Assembly: GCA_034509735.1 (NCBI GenBank)
Contig: JACGWO010000001.1
Coordinates: 10,680,854-10,744,853, forward strand
From: Sesamum alatum
Lineage: Eukaryota > Streptophyta > Magnoliopsida > Lamiales > Pedaliaceae
DNA length: 64,000 nt
Reading direction: 5' to 3'
A model generated the notes under the pieces. That model made no database searches. It was not told where the DNA came from and saw only the letters and a program-made list of their open reading frames with translations. The position numbers and the translations under genes were made by a program. This document shows positions 46,085-58,317 of the stretch, piece after piece; position 1 is the first letter of the stretch; each line of letters opens with the position of its first letter.

Positions 46085-47923
46085 TTAAATTGGTGGGGAT
46101 CCATGGTCCTCATCAATTTTGGCACTGCCCAATATGCCTAATTTGTGTAAGATATCAGGAACAGGGGATCCGAGTTTGAAAAGACATGTTTTCTGTACCT
46201 GTAAATGGCTGAGAGATAAATGATGTTGGTCTTTCTTGTTGGTATTCCATGCTGTAGAGATTTTGTAGTTCATCCTCCCATGTTAGGTGCTGAATTTGCT
46301 GCATATGGAGTCATTTTATCAGAAAAACTGATGATCATAAAGCTCAAAGACTACTGTAAGAAACAAAGTGAAGAAAAACTAACATTCAAACTGGATGATT
46401 CAAGAAATGTATCCGGGATTGATACAGGAGCACTAATTGTTCTCCTGAGTGTGATATCCAAAGGACTTACACACATTTCCAGACCAGAACCTGAGAGTTC
46501 ATGGCCTAATGAATTGAACTGAAGGTGAGAAGGATTGACCATTTCAGCCGATGCCCCCATTGTGGGAATGTTAGATGTACAAGCTGGAAAAATCTGTGTA
46601 CATAATTTGTGAAGGACTTCAGTATCATATCCCAGTTTTAGGTGTGGTGGTGCTAGCAAGATTAACATTTTCTTTACCTCTTTAGCTAGATAGTTGTCGA
46701 TATCAAGATCCAGCCTTGGATTGATTGCAGCCAATTTCATAGATAAGAACTGCCATAATAGTTGGAATTCTGTTAAATCTTATTTTATGATGAATGCAAG
46801 AAGAATATGACAACTGATACTCTTGTTTGTTTATCATCTACCTCTACTTGTCTTTGAAGTGACTGGACATAGTTGATTATCTCGTCGAGCATTCCAGCTT
46901 TGCCAGTTATCTTGTTGCACCCCGGAACTAAATCTTGCAGGTACTTCATTCTCTCACTTATTTTTTCCCTTCTTACCTAAACATTTCCTCCCTCCATCAG
47001 AACGAGAAAACTTCTAGATATAGACAATATGAAACAACAAAAGACATGATAAATGTTTCTTACTCTTTCGGCCAAGCTGTGGCTGTCCGTGGCTTGGCCA
47101 CGACGGGCCCGAACATGAATGTAGTCGGGCTTCGGAATTTCGGAGGCTTTTGAGTTCTCCTTTGAGTTATTGGCAGAGGGCCCTTTGCAGTTCTTGTTGT
47201 TGTTGTTGGTGGCGGTGCTACCAGTGGTGGTGGTGCTCTTGCTATTGCTATTCTGCTCTGTGATCTTAGATTCCTCTTCTACACATCCTTTCATCTTTTT
47301 CTCCTCGGATTCGTCTTCTGCAACTACCTGAAATTCATATCCCCATATAACATTCTTGATCATCAAATCTCCAAATTATACTCAAATAAGTTGGATGGCT
47401 GGTGTTTCAAGCCAAAGAGAATGAAACAGGAAATCAAGATTTATGAAGTCACCTTAAGGTTATGAGTTTTATCAGGCTTTCTCTTCTTGGAACTTTCTCT
47501 GCCGGCGTCAGTACTCAAAGCTGCCGCCTTTCCTTTACTCGCCGCCACCTCCGCCATTGCTGCCGCCACGTTCGGCGGGCAGCTAAGGGTCCTTGGAATA
47601 GGATAACTCATTTCAAACTCGGACCCATTCCCATAATTCAACACCCTCCCAAAATCATCGCTCCATCCGTTTTCTACACCCGGGTCGGGCTTCATTGCCC
47701 CACCCGCCAGCATCATCTCACCAAGACCACCCTGATCATTATTCAGGGTCAAAAGAGAAGCACCCAACCCCTCGTTCTCATTGAAATAAGCAACGGGTGG
47801 GTGTTGGATTAACTGTTCTTGCTGCCACTTGAGGCGCGAACGCTGCCGCTGAAGCACGCTCATTTCAGAGCTTCCTGAAGTGGTGTTCAGACAATGCAAC
47901 ATTTCCGGCAAGCCACTGTTCAT
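46085..47923 (-). CDS. bHLH transcription factor, subfamily XII (CIB/bHLH62/78-like)
   Basis: Nuclear E-box-binding regulator; relatives include the CRY2-interacting CIBs, BEEs and bHLH62/74/77/78, acting in growth, light and brassinosteroid responses. Exons on the minus strand: 47923-47453, 47327-47064, 46976-46842, 46749-46678, 46593-46475, 46444-46384, 46198-46085, giving 411 residues. Start [11 protein letters not shown]. The basic region, [20 protein letters not shown] then [14 protein letters not shown], has the H-E-R triad as H240, E244 and R248; helix 2 contains [21 protein letters not shown] conserved [16 protein letters not shown] block is kept (as [11 protein letters not shown]). 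Exon 5/6 phase works only with donor AAAT|GTGTGT at 46474. The last exon is the least certain. Confidence 0.9.
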
Positions 47924-49040
47924 TAGTAGCAAGAATCCTTTGATCCAAAGAAGAGTAGGAGAGAATTATAAACCCAAAATGTGGTCTGAAAGTAGTATTA
48001 GTGGGATTGAATAATTGTGTTTGGTCAAAGTCGCAGAGCCCAGAAAGTGAAAATTGGAGTAAGCGTATATTGTTGTATGAGGGGAAAGATAGCAGAGGCT
48101 GAGCTGAGGTTTGGTTTTATATTTGTGTGAAGAAGGGAGAAAAGTTAGTTGGGGAAAAGTGATACTTTTAAGGGGTAGAAAGTAGGGAAGTGTGGGGTAT
48201 ACTACATATACATATATATAATTGAGGAAAAGTCGCCGGGAAATCTGACAATGACCGCCGGAATCTGACACAACCAGCCGGAGTAAATAAAATGAGATAG
48301 AGAGAGAGAGAGAAGTGGGCGCGGAGGACAAGCATGGAAGGGGAGGCTATGGTGGGTGGGTCCTTTAAGACGTGGTTAGCCACGTGGGCGTGTCTGAGGG
48401 GCCACCCCACTGCCCAATCCTATGGATACTCATTACACTGACCGATGCTCATTGGGTTGTTCTTTTTATTATCAAAATTAATTCTGAATCAGCCCTTTAA
48501 TTAATTAAAACAAACGTGAGTCAAACTCTTAATAACTTGATATTTATGTACGTATATTATGAAGTATGGTAAGAGAAAAAAAGAATCTGTTTAATTAATT
48601 TATCTAGTAGGTACACAAAATCGTACGTAAAAGACTCATATTAGTAAGTGAGCGACGCGTGTCAATCCATGGATATGTTAATTATTGCTGCATGGTGACA
48701 TGGGAACTCGTCATGGAACACTGCATGAAATTGCGTGATTAATTTTCTTTTCCTTTTTGAGTAAAATGTATGTGTATGCATTAACAAGTCGAGTTCAGAG
48801 GTTGATACTTTCTGAATTAAATTTTAGGTTTAGCTTAATCAATTAATTCAGAGTTCAATTTCATTAAATAAAACTTGAATTTAAATTTTTAAAACCTTCA
48901 AAACTCAACTCCAACAAGATTAACATAAATCTAAAATTTGGAATTGGAGCTAGTCATTTTCAATTGATTATACCCTATAATGGAATAGAAACTTAGAAAT
49001 TATGAGAGTCTTTATATCTATGGTTTTATTCTTAGCTTTA
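47924..49040 (-). other. bHLH 5' UTR, promoter and upstream DNA
   Basis: A GA/CT microsatellite (48295-48313) and a perfect G-box CCACGTGG (48381-48388) lie in the upstream region, a plausible site for bHLH or bZIP input, perhaps self-regulation. The rest is AT-rich with no gene. Confidence 0.45.
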
Positions 49041-49278
49041 GAGGGTGTTTGACTAAGCTTATAAGTTCCTTAAAACAGTTTATAAGATGTATGAGAGTTT
49101 ATAAGCTTTAAATAATTGTTTGGCAAATTTTTTTTGAAAGAGCTTATAAGATTGCAAAATAAGATATTTTGGATCTTATAAGCTCTTTAAAAAAAAATTA
49201 ACCTCCTCCAACTTTTTTCTTAAAATCTTATAAGCTCTATAAGATTAATGTGTGCTTAGATAAAAATACCCTCATTAA

Positions 49279-49339
<61 letters not shown>

Positions 49340-50040
49340 GCACATACACACACACACACACTTTCTCTCTCTCACCACACATACCCTCACACACACAAAT
49401 ATACTTTCTCTCTCTTAAGATTCTAAAATATTGTATTGGTATTTAATTTTTCTTTCAATTGAAAATGAGAAATTATTTCATTACTTAATAAATTATTATT
49501 TATGAAACAAAAAAAATATTATTGATATAATATCTATTGAAAAAATATAAATTAACGACATTAAAAATCATACGACTAAAAAATAGTCATTTCGTTAACA
49601 AAGATAATATCAATTATACATCAATGTGAATATTCGACTAACATTAATGTACACATATTATTTTTATTCAAAAAATTAGGTAATAATTATAATTATTTTC
49701 TTATTTTTTAAATTTTTATTTGAAGTTAATCTAATGTGTACTATTGATGAAATTATTTTAAAAATATTTAAAAACAAAATATGTCAACAAAAATAACAAT
49801 TTATTTGATTCTTGTAGTATCATGTCCTTTTTGGTCATTTTACCAATAAAAAGACCATATTATGCCAAACACCTTAACATCTTATAAGATGTGAAAACAT
49901 TTTATAAGCTTTAACATCTTATTTTGCTAAAACACTTTAGGAGCTTATTTTTAAAATAAGATCCAACATAAACTCCTAAAACATTTTATAAGACGTAGGA
50001 GGTTATAAGATGTTTTAAAAACGGTTAGCCAAACACCCTC
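49041..50040. mobile_element. PIF/Harbinger-like TIR element with TTA duplication
   Basis: Ends GAGGGTGTTTGACTAA (49041) and, reversed, GAGGGTGTTTGGCTAA (to 50040), flanked on both sides by TTA, the usual Harbinger/Tourist target. The interior is rich in CTTATAAG palindromes in both arms. A CT/CA microsatellite occupies 49281-49375. No transposase. Confidence 0.65.
49281..49375. repeat. (CT)n(CA)n microsatellite
   Basis: About 20 CT units (49281-49320) pass into CA repeats with small interruptions. It lies inside the Harbinger-like element. Confidence 0.9.
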
Positions 50041-50194
50041 TTAATTTTAATGCGGTTATAGAGATTAAACATTTTCCTTGTACATATAGAACTAGTGGCT
50101 TTGTCACTATTACCCAAAATAGAAGACTAGCTATGTACTTTAATAATAATAAATTTTAAAAAGAACCTCAGTATCATTAGTTTGCTAAAATTGT

Positions 50195-50244
<50 letters not shown>

Positions 50245-50578
50245 GGGAAGGAGGGACCACAGTAAGCAAGCATATAGAGATTATGGGGAGGAGACAAGCA
50301 TAATCCAGTGTAGATTTGCCATCCTTTTCAATTACTGTTTTATTTCTCATTCACCCTTTTCAATTTGAGTACGACCTCTTCCCCTCTCTTTATCATATGT
50401 ATCTTTCCATGTTGCAATCCATCTCCCCCTCACATTTATTTCTTTTCTTTCCATAATAATATTTCTAACAATTTGTAGACGATATACATACACACATGCA
50501 TATGTGTAGTTGTTGCATTTCTGTTAATGGTAATTAATTAATTAATCAGAGAAGATAATCTTGATTATATATATAGAT
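50041..50578. other. AT-rich intergenic DNA with (AT)n(AG)n
   Basis: Includes a compound microsatellite at about 50199-50245. No gene or element boundary seen. Confidence 0.45.
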
Positions 50579-50840
50579 GTACTAATATAAAAAGAAAAAG
50601 TTTCCCACACTCACAAACGGTGGTTAATGACACCGCTTCACCATCTTTTTGTGAAGTTAAAATGCTATTCAACAGATAAAGTTACTAACTTTACATTAAC
50701 TGATAAATTAGTATTTTTTCTTTCCTTTTTTAATATAATGGATTGGTGTATATATTTTATTTTTATTTATAATAATATATTTTAAAGTGCGAAAAAATAT
50801 TTATTATATATTTGTAGAAACTGAGTACCATAACAACTAA
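50579..50840 (+). mobile_element. Diverged Helitron-like copy
   Basis: Matches the 57814 family in order (ACTCACAAACGG-GGTTAATGACACCG, ATTAACTGATAAATTAGT, TTTTATTTATAAT, TTTATTATAT) and ends ...AACAACTAA followed by T. The 3' hairpin has decayed. Confidence 0.5.
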
Positions 50841-50927
50841 TCTATGCATAAAGCAAAGAGTAATAATGGTAGGTTATTTAGGAAAACAACGACATGAATA
50901 TCTAACATTAAAAAGTTATAACATAAA

Positions 50928-51448
50928 GGGATAATTACACTCCCCTCCCCTGAGGTTTGGTGTAATTACACATAGATCCCCCGTGATTTGTTTCTGTCTA
51001 ACAAATGAGTCCCTCTATTAGTCCAAATTCACCGAATTTGTTGATATTAGCAAAAAAAAAAATTGAATTAAAGGTGAGATTTGCCTTCGATTGACTTACT
51101 ACTGATTTATTGTAGGTCAAACGAATCTTTTCATGACTAAATTACCCTTATATATCGTCACACGTTAATGCATGAGAGGAGGTATATTTTCACCATTTAA
51201 AGGGTAATTTAGTCATAAAAGATTCGTTTGGCCAGCATTAAGTCATTAATAAGTCAATCGAGGATCAATATCGATTTTCATTCAATTTTTTTGTTAATAT
51301 CAACAAATTCAGTGAATTTTAACTAACGCAAGGACCTATTTGTTATACAAAAGTAAACCTTAGGGGTAATTAAATGTAATTTTTTAAACTATAAAGGGGT
51401 CTACGTATAATTACACCAAATTTCAGGGGAGGGTAGTGTAATTATCCC
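50928..51448. mobile_element. 521-bp MULE-type MITE
   Basis: TIRs GGGATAATTACACT-CCCTCCCCTGA (left) and its complement (right), inside an exact 9-bp duplication TAACATAAA (50919-50927 and 51449-51457). The arms stay inverted-similar almost to the centre (GTAATTTAGTCAT.AAAAGATTCGTTTG against its partner), so a transcript would form a long hairpin. No coding capacity. A decayed relative lies at 26630-27078. Confidence 0.9.
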
Positions 51449-51718
51449 TAACATAAATGTATAGATAATAAGTCAAGTAGTCATTCTTATCGCCGCAAAT
51501 TTGGGTAACCCTACCTATTAATTACTTTTATAGTACGTATCACTATCAACCATGATTAGTGTTTTCATGCAACCCCAATAATTACTTCCATCGAAACTAA
51601 TACATTCTTGAAATTTGTGATTGTAGTTCCTCTTACGGTGAGGTCAATTAAATTCAGGATTAATAATATTTACGCTATGTAATTATTATATAAATCATTG
51701 TTACCTTTTGTATAATTA

Positions 51719-52677
51719 GGGTAAATTATATTTTTGGGCCTATAAATGAATTTGTTTTTAATTTTGATCTCATATTGTAGATGATTCGCACATTGCATTT
51801 ATATGCGCATTTTTTTTTTTTTAATTTTGGGATACAGAAAATCATTAAATTGTTAACGGTTTATGTTTTCCCGTTAGGTGGGTGCAAATTTGGAGGGAAA
51901 AATTGATGGAAAGGCTTACTTCTTCTTCCTCATATAAATAGCTTTTTTTATTTTTATTTTTTTGTTGCTCTTCCATTTAGTAGGAAAGAAGTGTAAACAT
52001 GATTGCAAATGGAGAAACTTTTTGTCAATTTTGTGCACGATCTTATGTTAATAATGCCTAAATTTCTTTCATGAAAATCATAAATATAAATTGCAACAAT
52101 TTGGTGCAAAAATTTGTTCAACATGTAGACATTTTGGTGCAAAATGTTGAAAATCGATTTAAATTTTGCTGTAAAATGTTGGTCAAATTTGGACATTGTT
52201 ATGTAATCTTGAATGCAGTACATTTGGTTCAATATTTTGTACTTGTTGATCAAACAATTAATGCAGTGTATATTTATGATAATTCTTAATTTGGTTTCAA
52301 ATTGTTGCAGTTTATATTTATGATTTTCATAGAAGAAATTTAGGCATATATTAACATACGGCCGCGTATAAAATTGACATAAAATTTCTCCATATGCCGC
52401 CATGTTTACACTTTTTTCCTACTAAAGAGCCAAAAAAAAATACAATTTATGAGGAAGAAGAAGAAGGCTTCTCCACTATTTTTTTTTTCTTTCTAAATTT
52501 GCACCCACCTAATTAACGGAAAAGAATATCTGTCTTTAGCAATTTAACGATTTTTCCTCTTGTGTCCCGAAATTAGAAAAGAAATTGTACATATGAGATG
52601 CAATGTGCAAATCATCTATAATACGGGACCAAAATTAAAAATAGGTCCATTTATAATATCAGAAATATAATTTACTC
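51719..52677. mobile_element. Fold-back element of 959 bp
   Basis: Left arm (51719 to about 52100) begins GGGTAAATTATATTT; the right arm (about 52305-52677), reversed, begins GAGTAAATTATATTT. Matches continue through GATGATT-GCACATTGCAT, GGGTGCAAATTT, CCTACTAAA and CATAAATATAAA. The central 200 bases are unpaired. ATTA occurs directly outside both ends; a longer duplication is absent. Open frames across the arms are by-products of the repeats. Confidence 0.75.
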
Positions 52678-53174
52678 ATTACATACATTAAAAGTCAAAG
52701 GATGAAAATGTAATTATTCCTAAAATTGAAGTAATATAGGGGTGTGGGGGGATATACACATAGATATTGTGTGTGCCTTGTTGATTGGGTAATTTGGTGG
52801 GTAGTTTTTGTAAAGCGACTCCACACAGCCCTCCCTATTTGATATATCATGCTTGACCTAATTTGTATGATAAAATTGACGCAGACATTTCATGAATAAC
52901 TTTCGCTTCTAACCAATAACCCCATATCCACTCAACCAATAATCAACAGTCTCAATACTCTACTCGATCTCATCATCATATATCTCCCAACATTATTTAC
53001 ATATATATACAGTTAGGGGTGGGCGTCGGGTCGAACAGCTCAGGTTCGGATAGTTCGGGTCGTGTATACTATATATATATATATATGATCAAGTTGATCA
53101 CAAGATCTAATATTTAAGGCAATTAGGGAGTAGATTTTTAATTAGCATTTACACAACGCATTGTTGCTATATAT
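52678..53174. other. AT-rich intergenic DNA
   Basis: Contains a fragment (GGGGTGGGCGTCGGGTCG at 53016) resembling the end of a GGGTGG-type repeat. No gene. Confidence 0.4.
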
Positions 53175-55224
53175 AGTAAAATCTCTATAAATATAGAGGG
53201 AAAAAACTTTTTTTAGTACACTAACTTGGCTCTCATTCAATTTTAGTACACTAACTTTGGTAATTATCACATTTTATATTTTATGTTGCAATTTTGCTTC
53301 AATTAAGTCCAATTGAGGGTTTTTGTTCCAATTTTCCGGTCAATTGACTGGAATTTGCTGACGTGTCCGGCGAAATTAACCAAGTCAGCACATGACGTGG
53401 CGGGATGACTTGGATGCATTTTCTTTCATAAGGATGAATTTCAGTACACTAACTTTAGCATGGTTTAATTTTAGTCCAATAACTTTGAATGAGGTTAAAT
53501 TTAAGTACAGAATAATAATTATAATAATGATATAATATTTTTATTTTTTTCGTACGGAATGTAATATTATTAAGATAATTTTAATTAATTTGATAATATA
53601 GTTGTTAATATTAATCAATTTGATATAGATTGATTGTTAGAAATTCGATAATATAGTTGTTAATCATAGTTTAAAAATAGATGATCCAACTGAACTGATA
53701 AGTGTGAAAAGGAAAAGATCTCGACTATAATAATATCAACTTTATTAATAATTAACAAATATATTATCAAATTATTAATAATTATAAAATATATAATTAT
53801 CTATTTTTTAAATTATAATTAACAACTGTATTATCAAATTTTCAATAATTAATATATATATCAAATTAATTAATATGAACAACTATATTATTAAATTTAG
53901 TATTCTCTAATTAATTAATTTAATCACTATATTAACAATTATCAAATTATTATTAATTAATTATATCTAATTACGTATTAATAATTATTATTTTAACTTT
54001 AACTAATAATTATAAAGAATTAACAAATTTAAAAAAATTTGAGGGTTGGTCGTGAGTGCAGCTCGCAACTAGCGACTAGTCATAAATATATATAAGTGTA
54101 CCGTTTTCAACGGTAGACTTATATTTAATTTTTTGTATAATATAAATATAAATGGGCAGTGACAACCCCTAGACACAATGACATGGGACTTAAATTTCAC
54201 CTCATTCAAAGTTATTGGACTAAAATTAAACCATGCTAAAGTTAGTGTACTAAAATTCATCCTTATGAAAGAAAATACATCCAAGTCATCCCGCCACGTC
54301 AGCCGCCAGCCACGTCATGTGCTGACGTGGTTAATTTTGCCGGACACATAAGCAAAAATTGGCCACGTCAGCAAATTCGGGTCAATAGGACTTAATTGAA
54401 GTAAAATTGCAACATAATATATAAATGTGATAATTACTAAAATTAGTGTACTAAAATTGAACGAGAGCCAAGTTAGTGTACTAAATTTTTTTTTTCCAAT
54501 TAATAATGTCGAGATTACATAATTTTATTAATTTAAAAAAGTATTAATTAATTGATAATTTATTAATTTAAAAAGAGATTTTTTTTCGATTCAAGAAAAC
54601 TATATTATACTTCATGAATAAAACATATACATTGTTTTGACTAATTGAATAATAATTCATGTACAACGTGACTAATTAAATATAATACATCCCCCTAAAA
54701 ATATCAAAATTTATTTTAATGCAAGTTCATATATGGTTAGAAAATCAACCACTATATAAACAATATTAAGCATTCTTAATTAATTATTTCAAATCAAAAT
54801 TAACCAACCATGGTTTCATATTAAAAGGTGTCCATGAATCAACCAATTATGCGGAAGGAAGCACTCATAGCGGTAACAACTTTCGCAATTTCTTTTTGCA
54901 GTATGAGAACGAACACCAGAGCTTTTGGATGCAATAACGAAAGTTAGAGATCAAATACATTTAAATTTAAATTTTAAAAAGAAACAAATAATAATAATTT
55001 ACTTAGTTGTTCTAATTATATTTGTAATTTTATAGGATTATTAATATATAATATTAAAGGGATCATAAATTTATATAAAGGTCTTTTGAAAATTATTATC
55101 TTATTAATTTATCAAAATTATTATTGTATAATATCTTTGGCCCAAGGTGGGGCCGATAAAAATTATTATTTTAAAGAAGTTATTAATTTATTGAGTATTA
55201 ATTTATAGAGGTTCTACTGTATTA
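53175..55224. mobile_element. TIR element (AGTAGAACCTCTATAAATTA ends) carrying a nested fold-back
   Basis: Left end TAGTAAAATCTCTATAAAT (53175) and right end ATTTATAGAGGTTCTACTGTA (to 55224) are inverted. Between them a second element (53199-54497) interrupts the left end, so the host copy is older. The rest (54498-55200) is AT-rich without a recognisable frame. Superfamily not assigned. Confidence 0.5.
53199..54497. mobile_element. 1.3 kb fold-back element related to 8457-9711
   Basis: Arms of about 320 bases: GGAAAAAAC-TTTTTTAGTA then CACTAACTTGGCTCTC (53199 to about 53515) and the reverse (about 54170-54497), both with a GGCGGGATGACTTGGATG-like block and TTTAGTACACTAA repeats. The interior at 53640-53710 (GATAATATAGTTGTTAATC-TAGTTT-AAAAT, CAACTGAACTGAT) parallels the inner module of the 8457 element, and 54045-54150 has a similar GACTAGCGAC / GGTAGACTT motif set. 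No transposase. Confidence 0.7.
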
Positions 55225-55378
55225 CTACTATGTATGATTAATCATGGTAATTAAGAAAACAAAATTACAACATAATCCATCTTTCTACTCCTCTTAATTA
55301 CAATTATATTGTCTACTATGGGCATATCAGTGATTTTCATTCTTTCAATCCTTTTAAGGGTGAAATCTCTTTGTTCCC

Positions 55379-55415
<37 letters not shown>

Positions 55416-56374
55416 TTTAGAAAAAGCCCACAAATGATGAGTCATTTTCAGCAATGGTATATGTAATGTATAATTGAAGGGGCAATCATTATTATTTTGA
55501 CCAATTATATATGTTGATATGATATGCATGGCAGGTTAATTTACATCAACATATATAATAATTTGAGGAGCTTAGGTTGCTGATCAATTGCTCTATATAT
55601 GTGAAAAAGCCATGTAAATTGTGTGTAGCTTGCATATAATATATATCAGTGGTTTAATATAGTTACCCGTGCGATTGCAAATGAATAAATTATTTTTTAT
55701 GGTAAAAAACATAACAATTTACTTCACTGTTTTTTTCAAAGAGCAACAGGGTAAATTTTTTCATTTGAAAAGATACAACAAAGCATTTCACTATCTCTTT
55801 TTATAGGCAGTAATTTGTTAATTTAGAATATTTTAGGGTTTGCTTTTTTTTTTCTATATATTAGTGTAGGTAAGTACGAAATTTTACAAAAATTCCCTAT
55901 ACATTAATTTGAACTATAAATAATAATTGTATTTAATATATATATATAGTATGTGCAGTGTGATCTTATCTTGTAGGTAGGATGAAATGGAGGCAAGGAA
56001 TGATAAGTGATGGGAGGAAGGTATGAAAATGCAGCAGATCCAAAGTTCCAAACTCTCTCAATTAGTACCCATGATTATTTCATCACATCCAAGAAAATTG
56101 CATGCATGCTCTTCCTCTTCCTTTTTTTTTTTTCTTTTTTAATTTGTTTTACGTACGGCGAGATATTTCTTATATTTCAATTAAATTATTGTGTTCTTTG
56201 CCTTTCTTTATATATATAATCATACATGCATAAATTACTTTAGTGTGACAAATATTAAAAGAAAAAGGTATGTAATTATTTGTTTTCTATTAGTACTTGA
56301 TATGCACCCTATTACTTTATTATATAATCCAATAGTTCAGAATTGATCATGATCTTATACCACCTCAAAATGAA

Positions 56375-56614
56375 GGGTAAATTACAACGGGCTTTTATTA
56401 GATTTAAAATAATTATAAATATTTTTTCGTTGTTTGTAAAGTTACGAATCATCTCCCACTAGAATTAATGATTGTCTAATAAATATCCTCTCATGACAAC
56501 TCATTGTAGGGGATATTTGTTATAAAATTTTTAATTTCAATGAGTGTCAGTAATTTTTTAAATAATAAAAGTGTATTTGTAATTATATCCAATTTTTAAT
56601 AAGTTGATTTACTC
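56375..56614. mobile_element. Possible 240-bp TIR element
   Basis: Starts GGGTAAATTACAA and ends (reversed) GAGTAAATCAACTT; TGAA flanks both ends. The termini resemble those of 51719-52677, which also has only a 4-base flanking match. Weak evidence. Confidence 0.35.
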
Positions 56615-57566
56615 TGAAATTAAAATTCCACATATACCATAAGTAAATTTGGGTAGCTGTAATTAAGGCAAAAAAATAAGAAAATAGAAGTAAAGATGTT
56701 TTGTAGAAAAATATAAGAAAATAGAGTGCCCCCTTGGAAATAGGTATAGGTTAGTGTAGTTGCAGCCTTTTTTCATCATTTCCAATCACAATATATATAT
56801 ATAAGAACCCATAATCTATGTGCTATCTTTCTTTCTTGGAGTACACCTTATTTCTTCCCATTCATTTACATATTATTATTTTAATACAATCTTGAATCAT
56901 TCCATTATAAAAACAAATACAATAATATTATTATTTGTAACAAAGTTTTCCTACAAATCCTGCATATTTTTTTTTTTTTTAGTTTTCTCTATTTCCCAAG
57001 ATATAACAAGTTCAATAATACAACTAAATGGTTTTTTTTTTTAAATTCCAATTTTTGTTTTTATCGTAAAAATTTGGTGTATAATATTCAATGATGCATC
57101 ATGGTCTGTTTTGTTTGAATAATGGGAAGTGGTGAGCAGAAGAAGAAGAAAGAAGAATGTAGGGAGGGGTAGTTGAAAATTTAGAAAAAAAAAAATTGAT
57201 AGAAAGCAGAATTACTTGTTTCTTTTTATGGGATTCAGTGTCTGACTTAATTTGTCAATTCCCAAGATTCAACTGAACTCATGAATCCCAAACCCCCTCA
57301 AATATTATTTTATTCTTCATCATCATATTCATAAATAAAATCTTCATCGTTATACGTATCACTGCTATATTCGTGTTTTTAGAAACTGTACAGTCTAACA
57401 ATTTAGGATCAAGATTTTTTTACGAAAAATTTTGTATTCAAATTTGATCGTCTACGTGAGTGGATGTATTTATTAAAAAAAGAAAAGAAAAAAGGAGACA
57501 CTTATTGTTTCGTCCCCTTTTTTCTAAACATTCCTTTTTTTTAAACGTCAATCCTGACTGAAATAC

Positions 57567-57634
<68 letters not shown>
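57567..57634. repeat. (AAT)n microsatellite
   Basis: About 22 uninterrupted trinucleotide units, the longest simple repeat in the window. Confidence 0.95.
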
Positions 57635-57813
57635 TTTTTTTAAAAAAAAGGCATCTTCATTGCTAAGAAATGAAGCAATGGATCTATGAAATAAATAAAT
57701 ACGGATATGAATACGAATACGTTCATCGTCTCAAGTGTTTGATTCTATATATTATTTGGTGGAAATTTGGAAAATTAGAATAAAGGTTTCTAAAAGGAGA
57801 TGTTAGAATTTTA

Positions 57814-58106
57814 TCTATATTTATACTATTATATAAAAAAAAAAATTATTTTTTTACTCACAAATAGAAATTAATGACATCGTCGCACCATTTTTTTATA
57901 ATACCAAAAGTAATCCTAAACTGATATGATAGCTACTTTATTCAACTTTTCAAAGTTTATATTAATTGATAAATTAGTTTTTTTTTCTTTCTTTTTTTTT
58001 AATGTGATGTGCTAGTTTATATAGTTTACTCTTATTTATAATATATATTAAAGCGTAAAAAATTATTTATTATATGCACGCAGGAACGGCGTGCCACGAC
58101 GGCTAG
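57814..58106 (+). mobile_element. Helitron-like non-autonomous element, best-preserved copy
   Basis: Inserted between A and T: A|TCTATATTTATACTATTATA at the 5' end and ...ACGACGGCTAG|T at the 3' end. A stem GCACGC / GCGTGC lies 8-9 bases before the terminal CTAG. These are the Helitron signatures (5' TC, 3' CTRR, subterminal hairpin, A-T target, no target duplication). 293 bases, non-coding. Confidence 0.65.
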
Positions 58107-58310
58107 TTATTATATAAAGAAAACCCCTTTTTTACTCACAAATAGCGGTTAATGACACCACCGCACTATTTTTTTGTAATGCCAAAAAATAACCCTCAAC
58201 TTTCCAAATTTTACATTAATTGATAAATTATTCTTTTCTTTTTTTTTTTCTTCTTTTTTTTCTTTTAATTGTGATGTGTTAGTTTATATATTTTACTCTT
58301 ATTTATAATA
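58107..58310 (+). mobile_element. Truncated Helitron-like copy
   Basis: Directly abuts the previous copy (its 5' end lacks the TCTATAC bases) and stops at TTTATAATAT, where the next copy begins. The 3' hairpin is missing, as if a later insertion or tandem event replaced it. Confidence 0.5.
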
Positions 58311-58317
58311 TCTTTTA

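Larger units (their letters stand above)
55225..57813. other. AT-rich intergenic DNA with microsatellites
   Basis: Holds (AT)n at 55384-55415, a possible small TIR element at 56375-56614 and (AAT)n at about 57567-57634. Small open frames have no protein features. Confidence 0.45.

Noticed and set aside
51954..52403. 149-residue minus-strand open frame
   Set aside because: Lies across both arms and the centre of a fold-back element; composition is Asn/Ile/Tyr/Lys-rich as expected from AT-rich DNA.
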